Assembly: GCA_010030605.1 (NCBI GenBank)
Contig: RHCK01000071.1
Coordinates: forward strand, 1-7,638
Origin: Acidimicrobiia bacterium
GTDB lineage: Bacteria > Actinomycetota > Acidimicrobiia > Acidimicrobiales > Ilumatobacteraceae
Reading direction: 5' to 3'
Length of the DNA: 7,638 nt
Part shown: piece after piece, positions 1 to 6,048 of the stretch
Layout of the letters: every line of letters starts with the position of its first letter
How positions within the stretch are numbered: the first letter of the stretch is position 1
Notes under the pieces: generated by a model
What the model was told of the DNA's origin: nothing
The model's input: the letters and a program-made list of their open reading frames with translations, nothing else
Database searches by the model: none
Made by a program: the position numbers and the translations under genes

Positions 1-7
1 TTGCCGA

Positions 8-1201
8 TCACGAACGGTTACCGCGGCTGAACGACATCAGGCACAGGATCATGCAGAGCGCCATGGAGGCACCGATGATCGCCGGAATCTGGAAGCCGAA
101 TTCGTCGTAAGCGGCGGTGGCCACGAGCGACATCGATGCTCGCCCCAACATGCCACCAGCCAGCACGATGCCCAAGCCGCGACCCGGCGCCTCGGGAATG
201 AGGTTGGCCGCCAGCGGAAGCAAACTGACGATGGCGAATTCGAAGCCGAGAAGGAAGAGTCCGAGCAACACGAGACTCGGAGTTTGTTGCGTGTGCAGTG
301 CGGCCAAAAGCAAACCGGACGGCACGATGAGCAACGCACCCGCGATGGCGCTGCGTTCCTTGCCCCACACATCGGTGCGTCGGGCGCTGGTGACCGACGC
401 CAGCAATTCGAATGCTCCCAATCCGAAAGCCACCGCCGAAATTCCGGCTTCGGTGAATCCGAACTCGTCCTCCAACCAAGAACCGAACGTGACGAACATG
501 GTCTGACTGGCGGCCATGAGAAAGAACATGGCCCCGAACACCAGATAGCCGGCGCGTGGCATGCGCGCGCGAATCACATCGCGAGTACGCACCGAGCCAG
601 CCACATCGTGAGGGTCGAGTCGAGATGCGGTGACGATGCCCATCAGACCGACGGCCAAGGCGCCCACGGCGTAACCCCATCGCCACGACGTTTGTGATGC
701 GACCAATCCCATGATGGTGACGCCCACCAACAGTCCGAGTGCCCACGACGTTTCCGTGATGCCGATCACTCGGCCGCGCCGTTCGTAGTCGACGTGGTCG
801 TTCACCCATGACGAGAGACCGATATCGAAGAAGAACTTCGACACGCTGATCATGAGGATGCCAACGATGAACACCCAGATGTTCGGACTGGCCGCGGCCA
901 ACACCGCCGCTCCGGAAACTCCCATCAGGCCGCCAGCCATGGCGGTGCGTCGGTGCAGGCGATCGACCACCGAGCCAAGCAGGGGAGAGGCGCCCATGAC
1001 GAGTTCGGTGATCATGAGCGCCAGACCGAGTCGCGAGAGACTGACTCCGAAGTCGTCGCTGATACTGGCCAAGAACGGCGGAGCGAAGCGGAAGCAGGCG
1101 TTCGCCGCGAGACGCGCGGTGGTGAGCGGCAACACATGTCGACGCGTCTCGACCGAATAAGAGTCGTCGAGGATTCGGTCGACCAGACGCGACCTCAACA
1201 C
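8..1201 (-). CDS. MFS family transporter (substrate unknown)
   Basis: Complete 397-residue protein with about 11-12 hydrophobic segments, matching the usual 12-helix major facilitator fold of the cytoplasmic membrane. The loop between helices 2 and 3 has the MFS signature at about residues 76-85 (G76, D80, R81, R84, R85 in GSVVDRLHRR). A weaker copy, R-T-D-V-W-G-K-E-R, lies at about 275-283 at the matching place in the second half. Residues 141-165 (RRGRVIGITE, then a Gly-rich helix) resemble the helix-5 antiporter-type motif. The start is GTG at 1201; it overlaps the end of the upstream peptidase gene by 7 nt, which suggests translational coupling, with GGAGAG just upstream. It is the last gene of a three-gene minus-strand operon. 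The family is clear; drug, sugar or metabolite specificity cannot be read from the sequence. Confidence 0.88.
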   Translation of the reverse strand: MLRSRLVDRILDDSYSVETRRHVLPLTTARLAANACFRFAPPFLASISDDFGVSLSRLGLALMITELVMGASPLLGSVVDRLHRRTAMAGGLMGVSGAAVLAAASPNIWVFIVGILMISVSKFFFDIGLSSWVNDHVDYERRGRVIGITETSWALGLLVGVTIMGLVASQTSWRWGYAVGALAVGLMGIVTASRLDPHDVAGSVRTRDVIRARMPRAGYLVFGAMFFLMAASQTMFVTFGSWLEDEFGFTEAGISAVAFGLGAFELLASVTSARRTDVWGKERSAIAGALLIVPSGLLLAALHTQQTPSLVLLGLFLLGFEFAIVSLLPLAANLIPEAPGRGLGIVLAGGMLGRASMSLVATAAYDEFGFQIPAIIGASMALCMILCLMSFSRGNRS

Positions 1202-1743
1202 TGGCTCTCCGGATCTCCGTCACCGTCGTTCGACTTCGCGATGAGGTATCCGATGGCTCGTTCCGATTTCGGATAGCGATTCACGATCTGCCAGAAGTCG
1301 GGGCCGTGGCCCGGCACATGCAGGTGGGCCAGCTCGTGAACGATCACGTAGTCGAGCACCCAGGTGGGAAAGCCCACGAGACGCGTGGAGATTCGAATGT
1401 CGGATTGCGACGGCGTGCACAGGCCCCACACCGACGTGAGATTGTCGGCCCACGCGATGGTTTGGGGCACGTTCAAGGAGAAGGTGCGTGCCAGTCGACG
1501 CGCGCGTTCGGCGAGATCGATGTCGTGAGTCGCCATGCGTCGACGAAAGCGCCGCACCATGTCGGCCACACTCGACTCCTCTTCGGCCGTGCTCATCCAT
1601 GCGGGAATGGAAACACGCAGCACGTCACCCACAAGTTGCGCGCTGATACTGCGACGACGTTTCTTCGATCGAATGACCTCCACGCGAAACGGTTCGGGCG
1701 TGCCGTCCGGGTCGAAGAGTCGGAGCGCGGGTTCGGAGGTCAT
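1195..1743 (-). CDS. YgjP/DUF45-type zinc metallopeptidase
   Basis: The 182-residue product carries the gluzincin motif HELAH at 136-140 (H136, E137, H140), followed by HVPGHGPDFW with H146 and W151. This HExxH-x5-H...FW arrangement marks the YgjP/DUF45 (M48-like) family. Other family marks are a basic N-terminal strand (RSKKRRRSIS, 26-34), a W-G-x-C segment at 106-109 (usually WGSC, here WGLC), and DYVIVHELAHL. No signal peptide is visible, so it is probably cytoplasmic. The physiological substrate of this family is not established, although some members sit with restriction systems. I chose the ATG at 1743 because it lies 4 nt after the phosphatase stop and gives the normal family N-terminus; the longer upstream reading lies inside the phosphatase gene. 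The 3' end overlaps the MFS start by 7 nt. Confidence 0.9.
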   Translation of the reverse strand: MTSEPALRLFDPDGTPEPFRVEVIRSKKRRRSISAQLVGDVLRVSIPAWMSTAEEESSVADMVRRFRRRMATHDIDLAERARRLARTFSLNVPQTIAWADNLTSVWGLCTPSQSDIRISTRLVGFPTWVLDYVIVHELAHLHVPGHGPDFWQIVNRYPKSERAIGYLIAKSNDGDGDPESQC

Positions 1744-1747
1744 TGAT

Positions 1748-2386
1748 TCATTCCACCGCGCCGGTGTTGCGAAGTTCATCGGCGATGAGTTCGAGCGGAA
1801 AGAGAAGCGAACCGTTGCGCCAGCCGCCGTCGACGCCGTGCTCGAACCAGCCGCCGGCCAGATTCGGAAAACGGGTGTCGGGGTCGCCGAGATGCTGGCG
1901 AAGCAGTCGTAGAACGCCGCCATGCGACACGACCAGGACGCAACCGGATGGGTGATCGCTCGCAATGGCGTCGAGCGCCGCGGTCGATCGCGCGATCGTG
2001 GATTCGACGGATTCGAAACCGGGCGGTCGTCGATTCGACGACAGGTAGCCGGGCCAATCGCGATTGATTTCGTCCGGAGTGAGACCCTGCCATTCGCCGG
2101 CGTGGTTCTCGCGCCAACGTTCGTCGATGGACACGCGATCACAACCAACGACATCGGCGATCAATCGTCCCGTGACACGAGCTCGTTCCAGATCGCTCGT
2201 CACGACGGCGTCGAAGGGCGGGCATTCCGATGCCAGCAGTCCGGCCGCCGCTTTGGCCTGCGACATGCCGAGATCGGACAGCGGCGGGTCGGCCTGTCCC
2301 TGCCAACGGCGCAGCGCGTTCCATGTGCTCTGGCCGTGCCGTAGAACGAGGACGCGTGTTCCGCGTTGCCGATCGTTGCTCGTCAC
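1748..2386 (-). CDS. histidine phosphatase superfamily protein (phosphoglycerate mutase-like)
   Basis: From GTG at 2386 this encodes 212 residues of the branch-1 histidine phosphatase fold. Visible catalytic elements are LRHGQSTWN (R16, H17, G18, N23; H17 is the phospho-acceptor), SDLERARVTG (R68), a Glu-containing segment ENHAGEWQG (E93, G97, W99, G101) and VVSHGGVLR (H155). It probably removes a phosphate from a small metabolite in the cytosol; whether it is a cofactor-dependent mutase, a cobalamin-pathway phosphatase or a sugar phosphatase cannot be decided. A longer reading exists to 2494, but its extra 36 residues lie opposite the moaD start. The GTG at 2386 starts 8 nt after a TACCCT -10 box and 10 residues before the first core strand. 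It heads the minus-strand operon with the DUF45 peptidase and MFS transporter. Confidence 0.9.
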   Translation of the reverse strand: MTSNDRQRGTRVLVLRHGQSTWNALRRWQGQADPPLSDLGMSQAKAAAGLLASECPPFDAVVTSDLERARVTGRLIADVVGCDRVSIDERWRENHAGEWQGLTPDEINRDWPGYLSSNRRPPGFESVESTIARSTAALDAIASDHPSGCVLVVSHGGVLRLLRQHLGDPDTRFPNLAGGWFEHGVDGGWRNGSLLFPLELIADELRNTGAVE

Positions 2387-2394
2387 AGAGGTCG

Positions 2395-2400
2395 AGGGTA
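2395..2400 (-). promoter_or_regulatory. -10 box of the histidine phosphatase operon
   Basis: Read on the minus strand this is TACCCT, fitting the actinobacterial TAnnnT -10 consensus, with 8 nt between it and the GTG at 2386. Transcription would start at or a base or two before the start codon. No clear -35 is seen. It lies 7 bp from the opposed moaD -10 box. Confidence 0.5.
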
Positions 2401-2407
2401 CTGCCGG

Positions 2408-2413
2408 TACGCT
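2408..2413 (+). promoter_or_regulatory. -10 box of moaD-rsiG
   Basis: TACGCT fits TAnnnT and is separated by 7 nt from the GTG at 2421, so the predicted transcript is essentially leaderless. No convincing -35 is visible. Its upstream contact region overlaps that of the divergent phosphatase promoter. Confidence 0.5.
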
Positions 2414-2420
2414 CGGCGTC

Positions 2421-2663
2421 GTGGCCACTCTTCGACTGTTCGCCCGGGCGCGCGAGATCGCCGGCGTGTCGTCGGACTCCGTGCCGGGGGCCACGGTCGA
2501 CGAAGTCGTCGCCGAAGCGGTCCGTCGCTACGGGCCGTCGTTCGCCGACTTGCTTCCCACCTGTCGCGTCTGGCTGAACGGCGACGCGGTGCCCGGATCC
2601 ACGGTCGTCACCGACAAGGATGAAGTGGCAGTATTGCCACCGGTGTCGGGAGGATGTCGATGA
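2421..2663 (+). CDS. MoaD/ThiS-family sulfur carrier protein with C-terminal extension
   Basis: An 80-residue ubiquitin-like (beta-grasp) sulfur carrier. It opens with LRLFARAREIAG (4-15), typical of MoaD, and ends with DKDEVAVLPPVSGG (65-78), the conserved MoaD tail. In the family the terminal Gly-Gly is adenylated by a MoeB-type enzyme and becomes the thiocarboxylate that donates sulfur, usually to molybdopterin synthase. Here the Gly-Gly (G77-G78) is followed by Cys-Arg before the stop, so it would need trimming to work as a standard carrier. The GTG start is set by the family N-terminus and by the -10 box 7 nt upstream. The stop overlaps the rsiG start as ATGA. No other molybdopterin gene is in view, so MoaD, a CysO-like cysteine-synthesis carrier, or a specialised sulfur carrier all remain possible. 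Confidence 0.85.
   Translation: MATLRLFARAREIAGVSSDSVPGATVDEVVAEAVRRYGPSFADLLPTCRVWLNGDAVPGSTVVTDKDEVAVLPPVSGGCR
2648..2653 (+). promoter_or_regulatory. ribosome binding site for rsiG
   Basis: GGGAGG lies 6 nt before the ATG at 2660 and decides between that start and the in-frame ATG at 2654, which would be too close. The same bases encode most of the Gly-Gly of the upstream sulfur carrier. Confidence 0.75.
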
Positions 2664-3157
2664 GCGAACAGAACCAAGCGGTCGATCCGGCGAGCCTCGC
2701 TTTGGCCGACCTGCGTGCCGAACGCGACTCCTTGCGCAAGACCGAGGATGCGGTGTCGTTCGTGCGTCGACTGGCGCAGGGTCGCGTCGATTTGGTGGCC
2801 GCGGTTCGTGCGAGTCGCGTCGGCGGCACATCGGTGACGGCCGCCGACATCGTGAAGTCCGGTGTGGGTCCGGCGCCCAGCACCGGGTCGGCTCGCCCGC
2901 CGCGAGACACCGACATCGCGGGCGATCATCCGTTGTTGGCCGAGTTCGAGTCACTGTGCGACAGCCTCGGCTTCGACAACATGGCCGACCTCGACGACGC
3001 CGCACTGGCCGAGTTGGAATCCCGGTTGCGCGCGTTCGAATCGGCGCAGTCCGAAGCTCGTCGACGTTTGTTCGACCGCATCGACTCGTTGACGGCCGAA
3101 TTGGTGCGCCGCTACCGCGACGGTGGCGCCTCGGTCGACACCCTCCTCGAGGGCTGA
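2660..3157 (+). CDS. rsiG: RsiG/AmfC-type c-di-GMP-binding anti-sigma factor
   Basis: A 165-residue, highly charged, mostly helical protein. Two long helices (about 13-52 and 114-154) flank a Gly/Pro-rich linker (about 54-90) and a short helical part (about 91-108), as expected for an antiparallel coiled coil. Helix 1 carries the exact RsiG c-di-GMP signature E(x3)S(x2)R(x3)Q(x3)D: E29, S33, R36, Q40, D44. Helix 2 carries the same spacing with one change: E127, S131, R134, F138 (instead of Q), D142. In Streptomyces, RsiG (formerly AmfC) bound to c-di-GMP sequesters the sporulation sigma factor WhiG; here the partner would be a WhiG/FliA-like sigma outside the window. The start at 2660 has GGGAGG at 6-nt spacing and overlaps the moaD stop as ATGA. 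Family assignment is strong; the regulated process is unknown. Confidence 0.85.
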   Translation: MSEQNQAVDPASLALADLRAERDSLRKTEDAVSFVRRLAQGRVDLVAAVRASRVGGTSVTAADIVKSGVGPAPSTGSARPPRDTDIAGDHPLLAEFESLCDSLGFDNMADLDDAALAELESRLRAFESAQSEARRRLFDRIDSLTAELVRRYRDGGASVDTLLEG

Positions 3158-3167
3158 CCACCAACTC

Positions 3168-3201
3168 CGGACCCTTTTCGGGTCCGATCAGGGAAGTTTT
3201 T
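3168..3201 (+). terminator. hairpin plus T-run after rsiG
   Basis: A 7-bp perfect stem, CGGACCC (3168-3174) with GGGTCCG (3180-3186) and a 5-nt loop, starts 10 nt after the rsiG stop. TTTTT follows at 3197-3201, but 10 nt away, so it is not a textbook intrinsic terminator. It probably ends or weakens the moaD-rsiG transcript ahead of mshA. Confidence 0.5.
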
Positions 3202-3212
3202 CCGGTCGCCGG

Positions 3213-3218
3213 TAGTTT
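3213..3218 (+). promoter_or_regulatory. putative -10 box of mshA
   Basis: TAGTTT fits TAnnnT, with 9 nt to the GTG at 3228, so the transcript would have a leader of only about 0-3 nt. There is no Shine-Dalgarno sequence before that GTG, which supports leaderless initiation. No clear -35. Confidence 0.45.
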
Positions 3219-3227
3219 CACCCTTCT

Positions 3228-4439
3228 GTGACACGCGTGGCCATGTTGTCCTTCCACACCTCGCCGCTGGCGCAGCCGGGTGTCGGCGACTCCGGAGGCA
3301 TGAACGTCTACGTCCGCGAACTGGTGGCCGGATTGGCGCACGCCGGCGTCGAGGTCACCACCTACACCCGCGAATGGAAGCGCGGTCTTCCACGCGAGGT
3401 CCTGGTCGAGCCGAACCATCGAGTGGTTCACGTCCCGGCCGGTGCGCACGATCTGCCGAAGGAAGAACTGGAATCGGTGATTCCACAGTTCACCGATTTC
3501 GTCCTCGACGACATGCGTCGCGTTCGCCCCGCCGACGTGGTGCACGCGAACTATTGGTTGTCGGGGATCGCCGGACATTCCATCAAGCACGAGGAAGCCA
3601 TTCCGCTGGTGACCACGTTCCACACGTTGGCTCGGGTCAAGGCCGAAGGCGGAGATCCCGAGCCCGAACGTCGCGAACGTGCCGAGGCATCCATCATCGG
3701 TTGTGCCGACGCGATTTGTGTCAGTTGTGACGAGGAGCAGGAGCAGTTCGTTCGACTGTATGGAAATCCTCCCGGGCAACTCGAAATCGTGGCTCCCGGC
3801 GTGGAGCACGCGTTCTTCACGCCCGGTGATCGCCGTGGAGCGCGACACGCACTGGGCATGGGTGACGGACCCGTGCTGTTGTTCGTCGGTCGCATCCAAC
3901 CCTTGAAGGGCGTCGACGTGGCCGTTCGTGCCTTGGCCGCCCTTGGTCGTGCGGACGCGCAGTTGTACGTCGTCGGTGGTGCAAGTGGTGCCGACGGCGA
4001 CTCCGAGGTGCAACGCGTGAACGCACTTGTGGCCGAACTCGGGTTGCAGCAACGCGTTCACTTCGTGCCACCGAAGGCGCACCACATCTTGTCCACCTAC
4101 TACCGAGCCGCCGACGCCGTGTGGGTGCCATCGCGTTCGGAGAGTTTCGGCCTCGTGGCTCTCGAGGCCGCCGCATGCGGCGTGCCGGTGATCGCCAACG
4201 CCGTCGGTGGATTGCTTTCGTTGGTCGATCATGGTTCCACCGGATTCCTGGTGAGTGATCGCGATCCCGATCAGTTCGCTGCGTACACCGATCATCTGCT
4301 TCGCAATCCGTCGTTGGCGGCTTCCATGAGGTCCGCTGCGGCCGAACGCGGACGTCGTTACACCTGGAGCTTCGCCGCCGCGCGTCTGCGTCGCGTGTAC
4401 AGCGACATCACCGCACGCTCCCTCGTCAACTGCTCGTGA
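3228..4439 (+). CDS. mshA: GT4-family glycosyltransferase, probable D-inositol-3-phosphate glycosyltransferase MshA
   Basis: A 403-residue GT-B glycosyltransferase. MshA joins UDP-GlcNAc to 1D-myo-inositol 3-phosphate, the first step of mycothiol synthesis. The N-terminus (RVAMLSFHTSPLAQPGVGDS, then GGMNVYVREL) closely resembles known MshA proteins, as do the segments HANYWLSG (106-113), FHTLARVKAE (131-140), FVGRIQPLKGVDV (219-231) and PSRSESFGLVALEA (301-314, with the retaining-GT E-x7-E, E305 and E313). N26, K78, Y109 and T133 align by eye with residues contacting inositol phosphate in the Corynebacterium enzyme. The GTG start gives MTRVAM, matching the family N-terminus, and a -10-like box lies just upstream. 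The stop overlaps the next gene as GTGA. The following ybjN-family gene mirrors the mycobacterial mshA-Rv0487 order. A different GT4 specificity is possible, since no mshB-D is in view. Confidence 0.8.
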   Translation: MTRVAMLSFHTSPLAQPGVGDSGGMNVYVRELVAGLAHAGVEVTTYTREWKRGLPREVLVEPNHRVVHVPAGAHDLPKEELESVIPQFTDFVLDDMRRVRPADVVHANYWLSGIAGHSIKHEEAIPLVTTFHTLARVKAEGGDPEPERRERAEASIIGCADAICVSCDEEQEQFVRLYGNPPGQLEIVAPGVEHAFFTPGDRRGARHALGMGDGPVLLFVGRIQPLKGVDVAVRALAALGRADAQLYVVGGASGADGDSEVQRVNALVAELGLQQRVHFVPPKAHHILSTYYRAADAVWVPSRSESFGLVALEAAACGVPVIANAVGGLLSLVDHGSTGFLVSDRDPDQFAAYTDHLLRNPSLAASMRSAAAERGRRYTWSFAAARLRRVYSDITARSLVNCS

Positions 4440-4906
4440 GCGATCTCTTCGACGACGAGTCGCTCGCGGTCATCGAACGGCGAGTCGACGAATGGCTCGG
4501 TTCGATGAAGTCGTCCAACCACTCGATTCTGGCGATCGACATCGCCGATCCGGATCCGATGTTTCGCGCGCGTTGGTACGTGCGGATGAAGGGTGAGACC
4601 AAGGACTTCATCACGGTGTGGCTCACGCTCGGTCAACGCACGTTGCGTTACGAGACCTACGTGATGCCGGCGCCCGAGGAGAACATCGACGAGTTCAACG
4701 AGCAGTTGTTGCGACGCAACGACAAGTTGGTGGGCGCACACTTTTCGTTGGGCCTCGAGGACGCGGTGTACCTGCGCGGCGATCTGCCGTTGATCGGGCT
4801 CACGGAAACCGAATTGGATCGCATCGTCGGTTCGATGTACGCCCACGTGGAGCAGTGCTTCCGACCGTTGTTGATGCTGGGCTTCGCGTCGCGTTTCGCC
4901 GATTGA
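4436..4906 (+). CDS. YbjN-domain protein (function unknown)
   Basis: A 156-residue acidic, soluble protein. The order of an N-terminal helix, FRARWYVRMKGETKDFITVW (partly), LRYETYVMPAPEENIDEFNEQLLRRND and a C-terminal helical region fits the YbjN/DUF1790 family, which shares the fold of CesT-type chaperones. The segment SLGLEDAVYLRGDLPL is also typical: YbjN proteins usually have a strand with a V-x-L-R-G-x-L-P pattern here. No catalytic motif is visible, and the biochemical role of the family is not known. The start GTG overlaps the mshA stop as GTGA and lacks a Shine-Dalgarno, so translation is probably coupled to mshA. A YbjN protein directly after mshA is also found in Mycobacterium, which suggests a link to mycothiol or envelope glycosylation, but this is inferred only from context. 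Confidence 0.8.
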   Translation: MSDLFDDESLAVIERRVDEWLGSMKSSNHSILAIDIADPDPMFRARWYVRMKGETKDFITVWLTLGQRTLRYETYVMPAPEENIDEFNEQLLRRNDKLVGAHFSLGLEDAVYLRGDLPLIGLTETELDRIVGSMYAHVEQCFRPLLMLGFASRFAD

Positions 4907-4943
4907 GCCTCACCGTTCGGCCACCGTCTCGTCCCACCCCCGC

Positions 4944-4987
4944 GCGTCCCGTCGGCGTCGCTTGGGAAGTCGGCGCCGACGGGATGC
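4944..4987 (+). terminator. large 17-bp inverted repeat between ybjN and proC
   Basis: Left arm 4944-4960 pairs with right arm 4971-4987 over 17 consecutive positions (15 Watson-Crick, 2 G-U), with a 10-nt loop (CTTGGGAAGT). The core CCCGTCGGCG/CGCCGACGGG is perfect. It starts 37 nt after the ybjN stop and has no T-run. It could act as a T-less actinobacterial terminator for mshA-ybjN. Because the right arm reaches into the -35 region of the proC promoter, it could instead be a DNA operator. Confidence 0.6.
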
Positions 4988-4997
4988 CCCCAACCGT

Positions 4998-5003
4998 TAG
5001 CGT
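4998..5003 (+). promoter_or_regulatory. -10 box of proC, leaderless spacing
   Basis: TAGCGT is followed by exactly 6 nt (GACGGC) and then the A of the proC ATG at 5010, so +1 is expected at the start codon. There is no Shine-Dalgarno, consistent with leaderless translation. The -35 region falls within the right arm of the upstream hairpin. Confidence 0.6.
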
Positions 5004-5009
5004 GACGGC

Positions 5010-5822
5010 ATGACCACCGGTTCCGCGTCGTCTCCGTTCACGTTGGCCCTGATCGGCGGCGGAAACATGGGCGCGGCCCTGGTCGGGGGGCTATTGGGAT
5101 CGGGTTCGGTGACCCCGGCTCGTTTGGCCATCGTCGAGGTGTCGTCCAGTCGTCGCGAGCAACTGACCACCATGTTTCCGAACGTCACGGTGACCTCCGA
5201 GGTCCCGTTGTGCGACGCGGCGGTCATTGCCGTGAAGCCCCACGACGTTCCCGATGCGGTTGCGTCCGCCACCGCGCATGGCGCGCGACGGATCTTGTCG
5301 ATCGCGGCCGGGGTCACCATTGCCACGTTGGAATCCGCGGCGGGCCCGAACGTGGCGGTTGTTCGGTCGATGCCGAATACTCCGGCATTGGTGGGTCAGG
5401 CGGCATCGGCGATCGCGCCCGGCTCTCATGCATCGGATTCCGATATCGCATGGGCCGAATCGATTCTTGGTTCCGTTGGCACCGTCGTTCGAGTGGTCGA
5501 GTCGCATCTCGATGCCGTCACCGGATTGGCCGGTAGTGGTCCGGCGTATCTCTTCCTCGTCGCCGAAGCATTGATCGACGCGGGCGTGGCCGCCGGACTC
5601 ACGCGAGCGACCGCGGACGCGTTGGTTCGACAGTTGCTCGTGGGTTCGGCCGCGCTGTTGGCCGAAGGTGAACCACCCGCGGATTTGCGCGCCAAGGTGA
5701 CATCGCCCGGTGGCACGACGGCGGCGGGCGTGTCCGTTCTCGAAAGTCATGCCGTGCGCGCCGCGTTCATCGAAGCGGTGAGGGCCGCAACCGATCGCGG
5801 ACGCGAACTCGGACGCGGTTGA
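5010..5822 (+). CDS. proC: pyrroline-5-carboxylate reductase
   Basis: A complete 270-residue protein, the usual length for ProC, which reduces 1-pyrroline-5-carboxylate to L-proline with NAD(P)H in the cytosol. The Rossmann motif is IGGGNMG at 15-21; AVKPHDV (74-80) and VVRSMPNTPALVGQ (117-130) are the family's substrate and cofactor segments. VTGLAGSGPAYLFLVAEAL (170-188), followed by DAGVAAGLTR, and KVTSPGGTTAAG (229-240) form the conserved C-terminal dimerisation and active-site region. The ATG at 5010 lies at the expected +1 of a TAGCGT promoter, and the codons before the Rossmann strand give a normal short N-terminus. It looks monocistronic: a hairpin lies before it and another follows 20 nt after its stop. 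Nothing is missing or unusual in the protein itself. Confidence 0.97.
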   Translation: MTTGSASSPFTLALIGGGNMGAALVGGLLGSGSVTPARLAIVEVSSSRREQLTTMFPNVTVTSEVPLCDAAVIAVKPHDVPDAVASATAHGARRILSIAAGVTIATLESAAGPNVAVVRSMPNTPALVGQAASAIAPGSHASDSDIAWAESILGSVGTVVRVVESHLDAVTGLAGSGPAYLFLVAEALIDAGVAAGLTRATADALVRQLLVGSAALLAEGEPPADLRAKVTSPGGTTAAGVSVLESHAVRAAFIEAVRAATDRGRELGRG

Positions 5823-5975
5823 CAAAAAGTTTGTGCCGATCCGCCGACATTTTTTCGGCGCGGTTTTCGAGACATCGCAGGTCAGCGATTTAGTGAAAAT
5901 CGGCGACGATTCGTGCAGAGTGCAAGCATCGAAAATTTCCCTGCGTGACACTTTTCTCGCGGGTGTTTTGGTGTC
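5823..5975. other. non-coding, AT-richer upstream region
   Basis: The 324 nt between proC and the SAM hydrolase start have no gene I can support. This first half is visibly richer in A and T than its surroundings. It holds the hairpin at 5842-5860, a weak AT stem (CGATTT 5886-5891 with AAATCG 5897-5902), and TCGCAGGTCA at 5875-5884, which recurs at 5985-5994, exactly 110 bp further on. It may be the regulatory region of the downstream leader promoter. Confidence 0.5.
5842..5867 (+). terminator. probable proC terminator
   Basis: CGCCGA (5842-5847) pairs with TCGGCG (5855-5860) around a 7-nt, T-rich loop. A TTTT run follows at 5864-5867 after 3 nt. It begins 20 nt after the proC stop codon. 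The stem is short, so efficiency is uncertain. Confidence 0.5.
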
Positions 5976-5981
5976 TAGGGT
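5976..5981 (+). promoter_or_regulatory. -10 box of the SAM hydrolase leader
   Basis: TAGGGT is identical to the box used by the microprotein gene at 7071-7076. A start about 7 nt downstream (near 5988) would produce an RNA beginning at the first leader hairpin. The ATG at 5982 immediately after the box lies upstream of the predicted +1, so it should not be translated. No clear -35. Confidence 0.55.
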
Positions 5982-6048
5982 ATGTCGCAGGTCACAAGAC
6001 CACCGGCTGATTCAGCCGGGAGACGCGCCCGCAAGGGCAGCGCCGACA

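Noticed and set aside
1744..2154. Longer reading of the DUF45 peptidase (319 codons)
   Set aside because: The extra part overlaps the phosphatase gene in another frame and shows no domain; the ATG at 1743 gives the normal family length.
2387..2494. 36-residue longer start for the histidine phosphatase
   Set aside because: It would lie over the moaD promoter and start and has low-complexity Ser/Thr/Pro/Val composition. The shorter GTG start fits the family and the -10 box.
2139..4295. 718-codon open frame on the minus strand, opposite moaD, rsiG and mshA
   Set aside because: The translation is low in hydrophobic order and rich in Arg, Gly, His and Thr, with no recognisable domain. The three plus-strand genes beneath it have clear family motifs. 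It is a codon-bias shadow in GC-rich DNA.
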